A stretch of 64,000 nt of DNA from Arthrobacter sp. SPG23 (GCF_000876655.1 NZ_JYCN01000026.1:248001-312000); one strand, 5' to 3'. Positions 16,574 through 25,919 are shown, counted from the first letter of the stretch. The notes: generated by a model not told the origin, from the letters alone. Translations and numbers: made by a program.

Positions 16574-17398
16574 ATGGGGGAGCATCAGAGCGGGAAATCG
16601 CCGGGGACGCGCGGGCAGATCTACGTCGAAATCGGTATTCGCACATCAATGGACCGGCTCTGGACGCTGAGCCAGGATCCGGATCTGCATCCCCGGTGGG
16701 ACCTGCGGTTTTCCCGCATCATCCCGACTGGCGGTGACGACGGCGGGCCCGTCAGCTTTCGTTATGAGTTCCGGCTGCCGTTCCACACCATCAAAGGCAC
16801 CGGGACGTCCCTGGGCCACCGGTTCCGCGCCGACGGGCAGGCCACCTCCGTGCTGAAGTTCGCCACCGCCGATGCGCTCTCCCCCATAGGGCCGGGATCC
16901 GGCTATTGGCGATATATCCCCACGGCCGGCGGGGTGCGCTTCATCACCGGTTACAACTACCGGCCGGGAATGGGCGTCCTCGGAAAGATGATGGACGGCC
17001 GGGTCATCCGGCCGGCGTTGGGCTGGGCGACGGCCATAAGCTTCGACCGCCTGCGTTTGTGGGCGGAGTCGGACATTGACCCGCGGGACTCACGGAACCG
17101 GTGGATCATCGACGCCGCGGCCAGGTCCGGCGGCTTCATCGCCTCCGCCCTGCTGCTCCGGCGTGCATTCACGGGACAGCACGCGGCCGGGGCGACTGCC
17201 CTGGCCGTCACCGCGGCGCTGGCCTCATGGATCCTCCCGCCGCACCGGACAGTTCCGCGGGCCGGGCGATGCCTGCGGCAGACTCCCGATCCGCGGTCCG
17301 GGCGGGCCCCGTCTGCCCTTGCGGCGCTTCCGTCGCCTCCGTCGCTTCCGTCGCTTCCGTTGCCGGGCAGCGAAGGCCAGCCTGCAGGCGGGAAGTAG
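16574..17398 (+). CDS. SRPBCC-like protein with C-terminal membrane segment
   Basis: A 274-residue protein. The first about 150 residues have START/SRPBCC character (YVEIGIRTSMDRLWTLSQDPDLHPRWDLRFSRI; VRFITGYNYRPGMGVLG), a hydrophobic-cavity fold without an assigned ligand. Residues about 180-225 are hydrophobic and may insert in the membrane. The last 50 residues are low complexity, coded in part by a 9-bp tandem repeat. AGGA lies upstream of ATG 16574. It ends 2 bp before a DUF4166 gene, and the two look like an operon. Function unknown. Confidence 0.65.
   Translation: MGEHQSGKSPGTRGQIYVEIGIRTSMDRLWTLSQDPDLHPRWDLRFSRIIPTGGDDGGPVSFRYEFRLPFHTIKGTGTSLGHRFRADGQATSVLKFATADALSPIGPGSGYWRYIPTAGGVRFITGYNYRPGMGVLGKMMDGRVIRPALGWATAISFDRLRLWAESDIDPRDSRNRWIIDAAARSGGFIASALLLRRAFTGQHAAGATALAVTAALASWILPPHRTVPRAGRCLRQTPDPRSGRAPSALAALPSPPSLPSLPLPGSEGQPAGGK
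17325..17360 (+). repeat. 9-bp tandem repeat inside a coding region
   Basis: Four consecutive copies of CGCTTCCGT (the second copy has one change, CGCCTCCGT) span 17325-17360. They encode a Pro/Ser/Leu-rich stretch in the disordered C-terminus of the SRPBCC-like protein. The repeat unit keeps the frame, so copy-number change would only alter tail length. Confidence 0.85.
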
Positions 17399-17400
17399 CC

Positions 17401-18084
17401 GTGGCGTCGATCTTTGAGCTGGCGCTCGGGCCGGACTTCAACCGGCTCCACCCCATGCTGCAGCAACGGTTCGGTGTTGACGCCGGAGCAGGCTACGCGT
17501 GCGTGGGACGCGGGGTTTTCTCGGAGGTCCGCCGCGGGGCATGGTGGACGGTCCCTTTCCTGCGGCTCGGGGCATACCGCAACATCCTCTTCCCCGACCA
17601 GGGAGAGGACGTCCCGTTCACCATCGAGAACTATCCCTATATCGATAGTTTCGGCCGGCCCACTGTCACCTTCGTCCGCACCCTGGAACTCCCCCGGGCA
17701 AAACACCGCCGGTTCGACGCCACCATGGTTTATAGTCCGGACACCGGGCGAATCATCGACTACCTCGGGACCCACCAGCACCTGGCCACCGGCCTCGTCC
17801 TGGAGGTCCTGCCGGACGGGTCGCTTCATCTCCAGTCCACGGACCAGCGGTTCTACGAAGGCTTCATCGGGTTTACCCTCCCGCCGGCCCTCACGGGCAC
17901 CGCGGAGCTGTATGAGAATTTTGACGACGCCCGCGGGGTCTTCACCATCCAAATGCAGGTTCGGAATCCCGCTCTAGGGTTCCTCTTTGGCTACCGGGGC
18001 GAGTTCACGTGCACGTTCCCCGTCGCGCCCGCAGACGGTGCGCCGCACCGGCTCAGGCCAGTCCACGAAGAAAGGCGGCAGTAG
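17401..18084 (+). CDS. DUF4166 domain protein
   Basis: A 227-residue protein with the DUF4166 pattern: FELALGPDFNRLHPMLQQRFGV at the start and FEGxxxL-like FYEGFIGFTLPPALTG toward the end. DUF4166 is often fused to or beside saccharopine-dehydrogenase-like or SRPBCC proteins, but no activity is established. I place the start at GTG 17401, three bases after the upstream stop and just after GGGAAG; an earlier in-frame ATG (17101) would lie inside the upstream gene. It is coupled to the SRPBCC-like gene. Confidence 0.75.
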   Translation: MASIFELALGPDFNRLHPMLQQRFGVDAGAGYACVGRGVFSEVRRGAWWTVPFLRLGAYRNILFPDQGEDVPFTIENYPYIDSFGRPTVTFVRTLELPRAKHRRFDATMVYSPDTGRIIDYLGTHQHLATGLVLEVLPDGSLHLQSTDQRFYEGFIGFTLPPALTGTAELYENFDDARGVFTIQMQVRNPALGFLFGYRGEFTCTFPVAPADGAPHRLRPVHEERRQ

Positions 18085-18164
18085 CAGCTGCCGGATTCAG
18101 TTGCCCGGACCCGGTCGCGGGGTACGGTGCCGGCCGCTTGGCCGGGGGTGTCCGGGCCCTTGAG

Positions 18165-18851
18165 CTAGCGGCCGTGTTCCGAGATCAGGTTCCCGCTGAG
18201 TGTGCGAACCTCGTCCAGTTCGGCGGAGAGGCCCGCCAGCACGACGGCGGCATCAGCAGTCTGCGTGGCTGAGTCATTGTCCGCGAGCCCGTCGGCGCGG
18301 AGGTTGATCAATGACTCAACCATGCGGAACGCCAGCTCACCGAGGGGCGCGCTGCCGGCACCGCCGGGTGCCGGAACCAGTTCCACGACCCTCTGGCCCA
18401 GGTCCCGGTACAGCTGCCGCAACTCGCGCCTGTCCGCCATGAACGGTTCGAAACGCTCCGCCCGCGCCTCCGGCAGGTGATAGAGGATGCCAAGGTTCCA
18501 ACGGGCATTGCACAGCAAGCTCCCGTCATAAAGCGCGACTGCATGGAGCGCTGCGGCCGCCGCCACTGCGCCGGCCGGCCGGGGAGCCGCGCAGACAGCC
18601 CTCGCGAACTCCAGGCCGCCGGCCACAGTGCCTTTAAGCAGCTCGCCGAGGATGTCATCCTTCGTGCCGAAGTGATGGTAGAGCGACGACTGGCGCATGC
18701 CCACGGCATCGGCGACCGCCCGCGTGGAGGTGTTCGCGAAACCCTGGCCCGTGAAGAGTTCGGCGGCGGCATCGAGGATTTCGTCCCGGGCGGTGGCCCC
18801 CGGGCGCACTGGCTGCTGCTTGCGGGGTCGACCCGGTCCGGCTGAAGTCAC
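18165..18851 (-). CDS. TetR-family transcriptional regulator
   Basis: A 228-residue repressor with an N-terminal TetR HTH (about 22-70: ARDEILDAAAELFTGQGFANTSTRAVADAVGMRQSSLYHHFGTKDDIL). The C-terminal ligand-binding domain is unassigned. GTG 18851 is the likely start. It is divergent from the permease-DUF1989-carboxylase-allophanate hydrolase operon, so it most likely controls that operon in response to a nitrogen compound. This is inferred from position only. Confidence 0.88.
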   Translation of the reverse strand: MTSAGPGRPRKQQPVRPGATARDEILDAAAELFTGQGFANTSTRAVADAVGMRQSSLYHHFGTKDDILGELLKGTVAGGLEFARAVCAAPRPAGAVAAAAALHAVALYDGSLLCNARWNLGILYHLPEARAERFEPFMADRRELRQLYRDLGQRVVELVPAPGGAGSAPLGELAFRMVESLINLRADGLADNDSATQTADAAVVLAGLSAELDEVRTLSGNLISEHGR

Positions 18852-18940
18852 CCCACATTCTTACACCGACTGAGAGTGCCGAATGCGCCGGGCCGGCAGG
18901 GCCGGGCGCCGGTGAGTTTTTGTTCACAGAACTGAAACAC

Positions 18941-18952
18941 CTGGAAATCCAG
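18941..18952. promoter_or_regulatory. Candidate operator in the TetR/permease intergenic region
   Basis: The 231-bp divergent region (18852-19082) contains one clean short palindrome, CTGGA-AA-TCCAG at 18941-18952, followed by TTTTACACGGGTGAAAC. It is a plausible TetR-type site. I looked for guanidine riboswitch signatures here and saw none. Confidence 0.35.
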
Positions 18953-19082
18953 CTTTTACACGGGTGAAACGGAACCGGGACACGGCACTGGAAAACTATC
19001 AAGTGACCGGTATTTCGGGAGGGGCCATACAGCGGCTACCCAGATGTGGTCACCAGCCCCCGTTCCAGACACGGAGAAACCG

Positions 19083-20594
19083 ATGACTTCCACCATTTCG
19101 ACGGCGTCCGCCCACGCAGACGATGCAGACCTGACCTCGCTCGGCTACCAGCCGTCACTGCACCGCAAACTTGGCCGCTACGCCTCCTTTGCCGCAGGAT
19201 TTTCGTTTGTTTCCATCCTGACCACCATCTTCCAGCTTTTTGCCTTCGGCTACTCCTTCGCCGGACCCGCGTTCTTCTGGACCTGGCCGGTGGTACTGAT
19301 CGGCCAGCTGCTCGTTGCCCTGAACTTCGCCGAGCTCGCTGCCCGCTACCCGCTCTCCGGCGCCGTCTACCAGTGGTCCCGCCGGATGGGCGGCGAAGTG
19401 GTGGGCTGGTTCGCCGGCTGGTTCATGTCCATCGCCCAGGTTGTCACGGCGGCAGCCGCAGCCATCGCACTCCAGGTGGTCCTCCCGCAGCTGTGGGACG
19501 GCTTCCAGGTGGTGGGCGGCGATCCCGCCCTGGCCACCGTCACCGGCGCAGCCAACGCAGTAGTCCTCGGCGCGGCACTCCTGGTGGTCACCACGGTGAT
19601 CAACTGCATGGGCGTCAAGCTGATGTCCCACGTCAACTCCATCGGCGTGACCTGCGAAATCGTGGGTGTGGCCGCCGTCATCCTGGCCCTGATTTCCGCT
19701 GCCCAGCGCGGACCCGAGGTAGTGGCGGACGTCAGCGTGGTGGCCGGCTCGGACCTCGGAGCCGTGGGCGCGTTCCTGGTCTCCGGCCTCATGGCCGCCT
19801 ACGTGATGGTCGGTTTCAACTCCGCCGGGGAACTCTCGGAGGAGACCAAGAACCCGCGGAAGACGGCGCCCCGCACCATCCTGTCGGCCCTGATCATTTC
19901 CGGCATCGGCGGCGGGCTCATGATCATCACCGCGCTCATGGCCGCACCCAGCCTCGACGACGGGCGCCTCGCCACCGAGGGCCTGCCCTACGTGCTGACC
20001 GCCGTCCTGGGAACCTTCTGGGGCAAGGTCCTCCTGGTGGACGTCGCCGTCGCGATCTTCGTCTGCACCCTCGCCATCCAGACCGCGGGATCCCGCCTGG
20101 TGTTCTCGATGGCCCGCGACGGTAAACTCCCAGCCTCGGCCCTCCTCTCTACGGTCCACCCGGAGCGCGGCACGCCGATGTGGCCGTCCATCGCCATCGG
20201 CGGCCTCGCCGTCGGAGTCCTTGCCATCAACATCGGCAACGCCGCCCTGTTCACCACGCTCTGCAGCGTCTGCATCGTCATGGTGTACCTGGCCTACCTC
20301 CTGGTCACTGTTCCGCAGCTGCTCAGCCGCCTGCGCGGAGACTGGGACCGGGTGAGCCAGACCATGCCGGGCGGGCTGTTCTCGCTGGGCCACTGGGGGC
20401 TTCCCGTCAACGTCCTGGCCGTCCTCTACGGCGCCGTGATGGTGGTAAATCTCGCCTGGCCGCGCCCCGAGGTCTACGACCCCAGCGGCGAAAACGGATT
20501 CCTGCTGTTCTCCGCACCGCTCATGGTGGGGGCCGTGCTGCTCCTGGGCATCTGGGTGCGCAGCCGCAAGACCTCCGACGCTCCCGCAGCGTAG
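19083..20594 (+). CDS. APC-superfamily permease of the urea/guanidine carboxylase cluster
   Basis: A 503-residue, 12-helix amino acid/polyamine/organocation permease. Typical features are the SFAAGFSFVSILTTIFQLFAFGYSFAGPAFFWTWP N-terminal helices and the VGFNSAGELSEETKNPRKTAPRTI loop conserved in this family. I chose ATG 19083 (GGAGA upstream) over the in-frame ATG 19044. It heads the operon of two DUF1989 proteins, carboxylase and allophanate hydrolase, so it probably imports the nitrogen compound, such as guanidine, urea or a derivative. Confidence 0.88.
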   Translation: MTSTISTASAHADDADLTSLGYQPSLHRKLGRYASFAAGFSFVSILTTIFQLFAFGYSFAGPAFFWTWPVVLIGQLLVALNFAELAARYPLSGAVYQWSRRMGGEVVGWFAGWFMSIAQVVTAAAAAIALQVVLPQLWDGFQVVGGDPALATVTGAANAVVLGAALLVVTTVINCMGVKLMSHVNSIGVTCEIVGVAAVILALISAAQRGPEVVADVSVVAGSDLGAVGAFLVSGLMAAYVMVGFNSAGELSEETKNPRKTAPRTILSALIISGIGGGLMIITALMAAPSLDDGRLATEGLPYVLTAVLGTFWGKVLLVDVAVAIFVCTLAIQTAGSRLVFSMARDGKLPASALLSTVHPERGTPMWPSIAIGGLAVGVLAINIGNAALFTTLCSVCIVMVYLAYLLVTVPQLLSRLRGDWDRVSQTMPGGLFSLGHWGLPVNVLAVLYGAVMVVNLAWPRPEVYDPSGENGFLLFSAPLMVGAVLLLGIWVRSRKTSDAPAA

Positions 20595-20650
20595 CCGCCC
20601 GACGACCTGCCCAACAGCCAAACACAGCTAACAGCCAACACAGCTAAGAG

Positions 20651-21577
20651 ATGACTGACATGACACAGACCCTCGAATCCGCACTGCCCGCCGCCGGAAC
20701 CGACCCCGCAGGGACCACCACAGCCGGAACCGCCACCACGGCGGGTGCGCGCGCCCATGCCCGTGCCCAGCACGGACGGACGGCGGACACCATGATCCAC
20801 GTGCCCGCGGCAACGGCCCCCGACCGCCTCACGGCGGGGCTGCCGGCGGAGGCCGCCGCCACGCTCACCTGGGCAGAATCGCTCGCGTTCGGCCGGTACA
20901 CCCACCTGGAACTGGCCCGCGGAACCAGGATCCGGCTGACCGATACCGACGGCGACGCCTGCGTCCACGCCGTGCTGTTCCGGGCCGGTGCGAGCTACGA
21001 GCGGATCAACGTCGCGGACACCGTCAAGGTCCCGTGGCAGGCCTACCTCGGTCCGGGGCATCCGTTGCTCTCCGATGCCGGCCGGCTGATGGCCACCCTC
21101 GTGGCCGACTCCTCCGGCAGGCACGACGCCCTCACCGGAACCACCAGCATTGCAGGCAACCAGGCCAAATACGGTGCGGGCTCCGCGCACAGCGCCTCAC
21201 CCGCCGGCCGTGAACTGCTCACGCTCGGCGCCCTCAAGCACGGCATCAGCCAGCGGGAAGTGCCGCCGTCGATCTCCTTCTTCAAGGGCACCGCAGTGGA
21301 CGCGGACGGCACCATCCGGTTCACCGGCAGCGCCGGTGCAGGCACCGCCGTCGAACTTCTCCTCCAGATGGACGCCGTGCTGGTGCTGGCCAATACGGCC
21401 CACCCCCTGGACCCGCGGCCGGACTTCACCGGAAGCGCCGTGGACATCGTCGCGTGGCAGGCGCCCGAAGACCTCGCAGCCCTTGCCGCCGGAAACCTGG
21501 GATTCACGCCCGGCCCCGAGCACCTGCTTGCCCTCCAGAACACCGAACACGACTTCACCGCAAGGACTTCCGCATGA
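20651..21577 (+). CDS. DUF1989 protein 1 (carboxyguanidine deiminase-type subunit, no Cys ligands)
   Basis: A 308-residue DUF1989 (urea carboxylase-associated) protein. In published work such pairs act as carboxyguanidine deiminases, converting the carboxylase product to allophanate. About 55 residues of Ala/Thr-rich leader precede the domain. It keeps ERINVADTVKVPWQAYLGPGHPLLSDAGR and HDALTGT, but where its partner has GGACSQESN and HACVENF it has TSIAGNQ and LTLGALK, so the Cys residues are absent. It is likely a structural subunit. ATG 20651 and ATG 20660 are both possible; the second has better Shine-Dalgarno spacing. Its stop overlaps the next ATG. Confidence 0.82.
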   Translation: MTDMTQTLESALPAAGTDPAGTTTAGTATTAGARAHARAQHGRTADTMIHVPAATAPDRLTAGLPAEAAATLTWAESLAFGRYTHLELARGTRIRLTDTDGDACVHAVLFRAGASYERINVADTVKVPWQAYLGPGHPLLSDAGRLMATLVADSSGRHDALTGTTSIAGNQAKYGAGSAHSASPAGRELLTLGALKHGISQREVPPSISFFKGTAVDADGTIRFTGSAGAGTAVELLLQMDAVLVLANTAHPLDPRPDFTGSAVDIVAWQAPEDLAALAAGNLGFTPGPEHLLALQNTEHDFTARTSA

Positions 21578-22263
21578 ACACCAGCACATTGACCGTCCAG
21601 CCGCAGGCAACCCAGCCGGACGCCGCTACTGCCGCCCTGGTCCCGGGGCGCGTCGTCCTGGATGAATACGTCGAAGCCCGCGGCCCGTGGTCCGCCGTGG
21701 TGGAAGCCGGGGACGTCCTCACCATCGTGGACCTTGAGGGAAACCAGGCCGTGGACTGCCTGCTCTACGCAGACGGAGACACCGCCGCCCGGTACTCCGC
21801 CGCCGCAACCATCGCCGCGCAGGGCTCCATCTTCCTCACCACCGGATCCGTCCTCAGGGCTGACAGCGGCGAACCGCTCATGACCGTGGTGGCCGATGAA
21901 GTGGGTGTCCACGACACCATCGGCGGTGCCTGCTCGCAGGAATCCAACACCCTGCGCTACGGCCAGCACACCCACGAACAGCACGCCTGCGTGGAGAACT
22001 TCCTCATCGAAGGCTCCAAATGGGGCCTCGGCAAGCCGGACCTCGTCTCCAACATCAACTGGTTCATGAACGTCCCCGTGGACCCGGACGGCGCCCTCGG
22101 CATCGTGGACGGGCTCTCCGCTCCCGGGAAACGGGTGGCCCTCCGCGCCGAGGCCGACACCCTGGTCCTGGTTTCCAACTGCCCCCAGATCAACAACCCC
22201 TGCAACGGCTTCAACCCCACGCCCGTGCGCATGATCGTCACCCGCCCGGAGGCCTCCCGATGA
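21574..22263 (+). CDS. DUF1989 protein 2 (carboxyguanidine deiminase-type subunit, Cys ligands intact)
   Basis: A 229-residue DUF1989 protein. Conserved features: VDLEGNQAVDCLLY, then HDTIGGACSQESNTLRYG and HEQHACVENFL, which carry the Cys/His residues thought to bind metal and do catalysis in this family. The start is ATG 21574, overlapping the upstream stop (ATGA), and its own stop overlaps the carboxylase ATG in the same way. With the preceding gene it likely forms the heteromeric deiminase acting between carboxylase and allophanate hydrolase. Confidence 0.87.
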   Translation: MNTSTLTVQPQATQPDAATAALVPGRVVLDEYVEARGPWSAVVEAGDVLTIVDLEGNQAVDCLLYADGDTAARYSAAATIAAQGSIFLTTGSVLRADSGEPLMTVVADEVGVHDTIGGACSQESNTLRYGQHTHEQHACVENFLIEGSKWGLGKPDLVSNINWFMNVPVDPDGALGIVDGLSAPGKRVALRAEADTLVLVSNCPQINNPCNGFNPTPVRMIVTRPEASR

Positions 22264-25200
22264 ACCGCTTCGACACCCTGCTCGTCGCCAACCGCGGCGA
22301 AATCGCCTGCCGCATCATCGAGTCCGCCAGGAAGATCGGGCTGCGCACCGTGGCCGTCTTCTCCGAGGCGGATCGCGGCGCCAAGCACGTGCGCCTCGCC
22401 GACGAAGCCGTCCTGCTGGGACCGGCCCCCGCCAAGGAGTCCTACCTCAGGGTCGACGCCATCCTGGCCGCCGCGGCAGCCACCGGCGCCGGCGCCATCC
22501 ACCCCGGCTACGGCTTCCTGTCCGAGGACGCCGGGTTCGCCGAGGCCGTGGAAGCCGCCGGGCTGGTCTTCGTGGGCCCCACTCCGGACCAGCTGCGGAT
22601 CTTCGGCACCAAGCACACCGCCCGGGACGCCGCCCAGCGCGCCGGAGTGCCCATGATCGCCGGCTCCGGACTGCTTGAGGACCTCGACGCAGCCATCACG
22701 GCCTCCGCCACGATCGGCTTTCCGCTGATGCTCAAGGCAACCGGCGGAGGCGGCGGCATCGGCATGGCCGTCTGCCGCACCGAAGCCGAACTGGCCGAGA
22801 ATTACGCCCGGGTGGCCCGGCTCGCCAGCTCGAGCTTCGGCACCGCCGGCGTCTTCGCCGAGCGCTACATCGAACACGCCCGCCACGTCGAGGTGCAGAT
22901 TTTCGGCGACGGCGAAGGCCGCGTGGTCAGCCTCGGGGACCGTGACTGCTCCCTGCAGCGCCGGCACCAGAAAGTCCTCGAAGAAGCACCCGCGCCGGAC
23001 CTTCCGGCCGGACTTCGCGAGGAACTGCACCGCAGCTCCCGTGCGCTCTGCGCCTCCGTGGGCTACCGCTCCGCCGGCACCGTGGAGTTCGTCTACGACC
23101 CCGTCCGGCAGGAAGCGTCCTTCCTCGAAGTGAACGCCCGCCTGCAGGTGGAGCACCCGGTCACGGAAGCCGTGACCGGCGTGGACCTGGTGGAATGGAT
23201 GCTCAACCTGGCCCAGCAGCAGCCCGTGCTGGACGGCCTGCCGGACAGCCTTCCGGTGACAGGCCACGCCGTCGAAGCCCGCATCTACGCCGAAGACCCC
23301 GCCCGCAACTTCCAGCCCAGCGCCGGAACCGTCACCAACGCCCAATACCCGGGCGCCGACGTCGTCCGCGTTGACGCCTGGGTGGAAACCGGCAGCGAGG
23401 TGTCCACCAACTACGACCCCCTCCTGGGCAAGCTCATCTCCTTCGGCGCCAGCCGGGACGAAGCCCTCGACTCCCTGTCCGACGCCCTGTTGCACACCCG
23501 CATGGACGGCATCGAAACCAACCTCGGCATGCTGCGCTCCGTCACCGGGCTGGACGTGGTCCGGGCCGCCGCGCACTCCACCAGCACCCTGGACAGCGTG
23601 GGCGACCCCGAACCCCGCATCACGGTGGAGCGTCCCGGCCTGCAAACCAGCGTGCAGGACTGGCCCGGACGGACCGGCCTCTGGCAGGTGGGCGTGCCGC
23701 CGAGCGGCCCCATGGACGACCTCTCCTTCCGGCTGGGCAACGTGGCGCTGGGCAACCCCGAAGGTGCGCCCGGACTCGAATTCACCATGGCCGGCCCGGC
23801 GCTGCGCGTCACGCACGACACCACCGTCTGCGTCACCGGCGCGGAGGTGGCCGTCACCGTCAACGGGCATGCCGTTCCGGCATGGGAGCCCGTCACGGTT
23901 CCCGCCGGCGGCGTGCTCGACGTCGGATCGGCCGAGGGTGCCGGGCTGCGCGGCTACATCCTCTTCGAGGGCGGCCTGGACATCCCGACCTACCTCGGCA
24001 GCGCCTCCACCTTCACCCTCGGCCAGTTCGGCGGCCACGGCGGCCGCGTGCTGCGCGCCGGCGATGTGCTCCGCGCCGTGGCCGGAACGGCACCCGACAC
24101 GGTGCCCGCCCCGGTTCCGGCCGAAAGCCGCCCCGCCTTGACCAGGCAGTGGGAGCTCATGGTGGTGGAAGGACCGCACGGCGCCCCGGAGTTCTTCCAG
24201 CGCGAGGACATCAACGAACTTTTCGCTGCGTCCTACGAGGTGCACTTCAACTCGGCCAGGACCGGCGTCCGCCTGATCGGCCCGAAGCCGCGCTGGGCAC
24301 GGAACGACGGCGGCGAGGCGGGCCTGCACCCCTCCAACATCCACGACACCGCCTACTCGGTGGGCGCCCTGGACTTCACCGGGGACACCCCCATCCTGCT
24401 CGGCCCCGACGGCCCGAGCCTGGGCGGCTTCGTCTGCCCGGTCACCGTGGTGACCGGCGAGCGCTGGAAGCTCGGCCAGCTCCGCCCGGGCGACACGGTC
24501 CGCTTCGTTCCGGTGAAGACCGTCCAGGCACCGTCCGCCAAAGAGCTCGGCCCGGCCCGGCAGCAACTGCTGCTCCCCTCTTCCAGCACCGGCCGCTCCA
24601 ACGGCGACGGCGACGACGGCGTGCTGGGCCGCGTGCCCGAAGGCGACGGCCGGCCGGCCGTGACGTACCGCCGCTCCGGCGACGACAACCTGCTGGTGGA
24701 ATACGGCGACATGGTGCTGGACCTCGGCCTCCGCGCCCGGGTCCACGCCCTGCACCAGGAACTGGAGCGGCTGCGGCTTCCCGGCATCGTGGACCTGACA
24801 CCCGGCATCCGCTCACTGCAGGTCAAGGCCGATCCGTCCGTCCTCCCCACCTCCCGCCTGCTGGGCATCGTGCGGGAAATCGAAGCCGCCCTCCCCGCCA
24901 GCTCGGAGCTCGTTGTCCCGAGCCGCACCGTCAGGCTTCCGCTGTCCTGGGACGACCCCGCCACGCGTGAGGCAATCGAGCGGTACATGGCGGGCGTGCG
25001 GGACGATGCTCCCTGGTGCCCGTGGAACATCGAGTTCATCCGCCGGATCAACGGACTGGATTCGGTGAACGACGTCTTCGACACCGTCTTCAACGCGGAC
25101 TACCTGGTGCTCGGCCTGGGCGACGTCTACCTCGGCGCTCCCGTGGCCACGCCGCTGGACCCGCGGCACCGCCTGGTCACCACAAAATACAACCCCGCCA

Positions 25201-25919
25201 GGACCTGGACCCCGGAAAACGCGGTGGGAATCGGCGGCGCGTACATGTGCATCTACGGCATGGAAGGTCCGGGCGGCTACCAGTTCGTCGGCCGCACCAC
25301 GCAGGTCTGGTCCCGGCACGCCACGGCCGCCCCGTTCGAGCCCGGCTCGCCGTGGCTGCTGAGGTTTTTCGACCGGATCTCCTGGTACCCGGTCAGCCCG
25401 GAGGAACTCCTGGACCTGCGGGCGGACATGGCTGCCGGCCGGGGCCGGGGCGTGGAGATCGAGGACGGCACCTTCTCCCTCGCCGAGCACGAGGACTTCC
25501 TCGATGAGAACAGCGATTCGATCGCCGCGTTCCGTGCACGGCAGGAGAGGGCCTTCGCCATCGAACGCAAGGCCTGGGAGGACGCCGGCGAGTTCGACCG
25601 TGCGGAAAAGGCCGTCGCCATCGCGCCGCCCTCCGAGGAAGTGGTGGTTCCCGACGGCGGAACCCTGGTGAGCTCGCCGTTCGCGGCGAGCGTCTGGAAG
25701 GTGGACGTGGCACCCGGAGACAAGGTGGTGGCAGGCCAGCCATTGGTCTCCATCGAAGCCATGAAAATGGAAACCGTGCTCACCGCACCCAGCGACGGCA
25801 TCGTGCAGCGGGTACTGCCCAGCGCAGGGTCCCAGGTGGTGGCAGGCGAACCGCTGGTGGTCCTCGAAGCGGCGGAACTGAACGACAAAGAGCTCGTCCT
25901 CGAAGGGAGCGCGGCATGA
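22260..25919 (+). CDS. Urea/guanidine carboxylase (biotin-dependent)
   Basis: A 1219-residue single-chain biotin carboxylase. Order: biotin carboxylase (about 1-450; LVANRGEIACRIIESA start, glycine-rich ATP loop KATGGGGGIGM, EVNARLQVEHPVTE), AHS2/KipA-like domain (about 455-780), AHS1/KipI-like domain (about 800-1010, ending TKYNPARTWTPENAVGIGG ... YMCIYGMEGPGGYQ), and BCCP domain with biotinyl Lys about 1169 in EAMKMET. It carboxylates urea or guanidine with ATP and bicarbonate. The adjoining DUF1989 pair favours guanidine. The ATG overlaps the upstream stop by 4 bp, and its TGA overlaps the next ATG. Specificity residues were not assigned. Confidence 0.93.
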   Translation: MNRFDTLLVANRGEIACRIIESARKIGLRTVAVFSEADRGAKHVRLADEAVLLGPAPAKESYLRVDAILAAAAATGAGAIHPGYGFLSEDAGFAEAVEAAGLVFVGPTPDQLRIFGTKHTARDAAQRAGVPMIAGSGLLEDLDAAITASATIGFPLMLKATGGGGGIGMAVCRTEAELAENYARVARLASSSFGTAGVFAERYIEHARHVEVQIFGDGEGRVVSLGDRDCSLQRRHQKVLEEAPAPDLPAGLREELHRSSRALCASVGYRSAGTVEFVYDPVRQEASFLEVNARLQVEHPVTEAVTGVDLVEWMLNLAQQQPVLDGLPDSLPVTGHAVEARIYAEDPARNFQPSAGTVTNAQYPGADVVRVDAWVETGSEVSTNYDPLLGKLISFGASRDEALDSLSDALLHTRMDGIETNLGMLRSVTGLDVVRAAAHSTSTLDSVGDPEPRITVERPGLQTSVQDWPGRTGLWQVGVPPSGPMDDLSFRLGNVALGNPEGAPGLEFTMAGPALRVTHDTTVCVTGAEVAVTVNGHAVPAWEPVTVPAGGVLDVGSAEGAGLRGYILFEGGLDIPTYLGSASTFTLGQFGGHGGRVLRAGDVLRAVAGTAPDTVPAPVPAESRPALTRQWELMVVEGPHGAPEFFQREDINELFAASYEVHFNSARTGVRLIGPKPRWARNDGGEAGLHPSNIHDTAYSVGALDFTGDTPILLGPDGPSLGGFVCPVTVVTGERWKLGQLRPGDTVRFVPVKTVQAPSAKELGPARQQLLLPSSSTGRSNGDGDDGVLGRVPEGDGRPAVTYRRSGDDNLLVEYGDMVLDLGLRARVHALHQELERLRLPGIVDLTPGIRSLQVKADPSVLPTSRLLGIVREIEAALPASSELVVPSRTVRLPLSWDDPATREAIERYMAGVRDDAPWCPWNIEFIRRINGLDSVNDVFDTVFNADYLVLGLGDVYLGAPVATPLDPRHRLVTTKYNPARTWTPENAVGIGGAYMCIYGMEGPGGYQFVGRTTQVWSRHATAAPFEPGSPWLLRFFDRISWYPVSPEELLDLRADMAAGRGRGVEIEDGTFSLAEHEDFLDENSDSIAAFRARQERAFAIERKAWEDAGEFDRAEKAVAIAPPSEEVVVPDGGTLVSSPFAASVWKVDVAPGDKVVAGQPLVSIEAMKMETVLTAPSDGIVQRVLPSAGSQVVAGEPLVVLEAAELNDKELVLEGSAA

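Noticed and set aside
17325..17360. Short repeats resembling a CRISPR-like array
   Set aside because: The unit is 9 bp in direct tandem without spacers, inside a coding frame; it is a microsatellite-like expansion.
18852..19082. Possible guanidine riboswitch before the carboxylase operon
   Set aside because: I looked for ykkC-type conserved blocks and paired ACGR-loop hairpins and saw neither. A covariance-model search would be needed to exclude it fully.
21957..24755. A 932-codon open frame antisense to the carboxylase
   Set aside because: It is a third-position GC shadow of the carboxylase: low-complexity Val/Ala/Gly/His composition, no domain, no ribosome binding site and no promoter.
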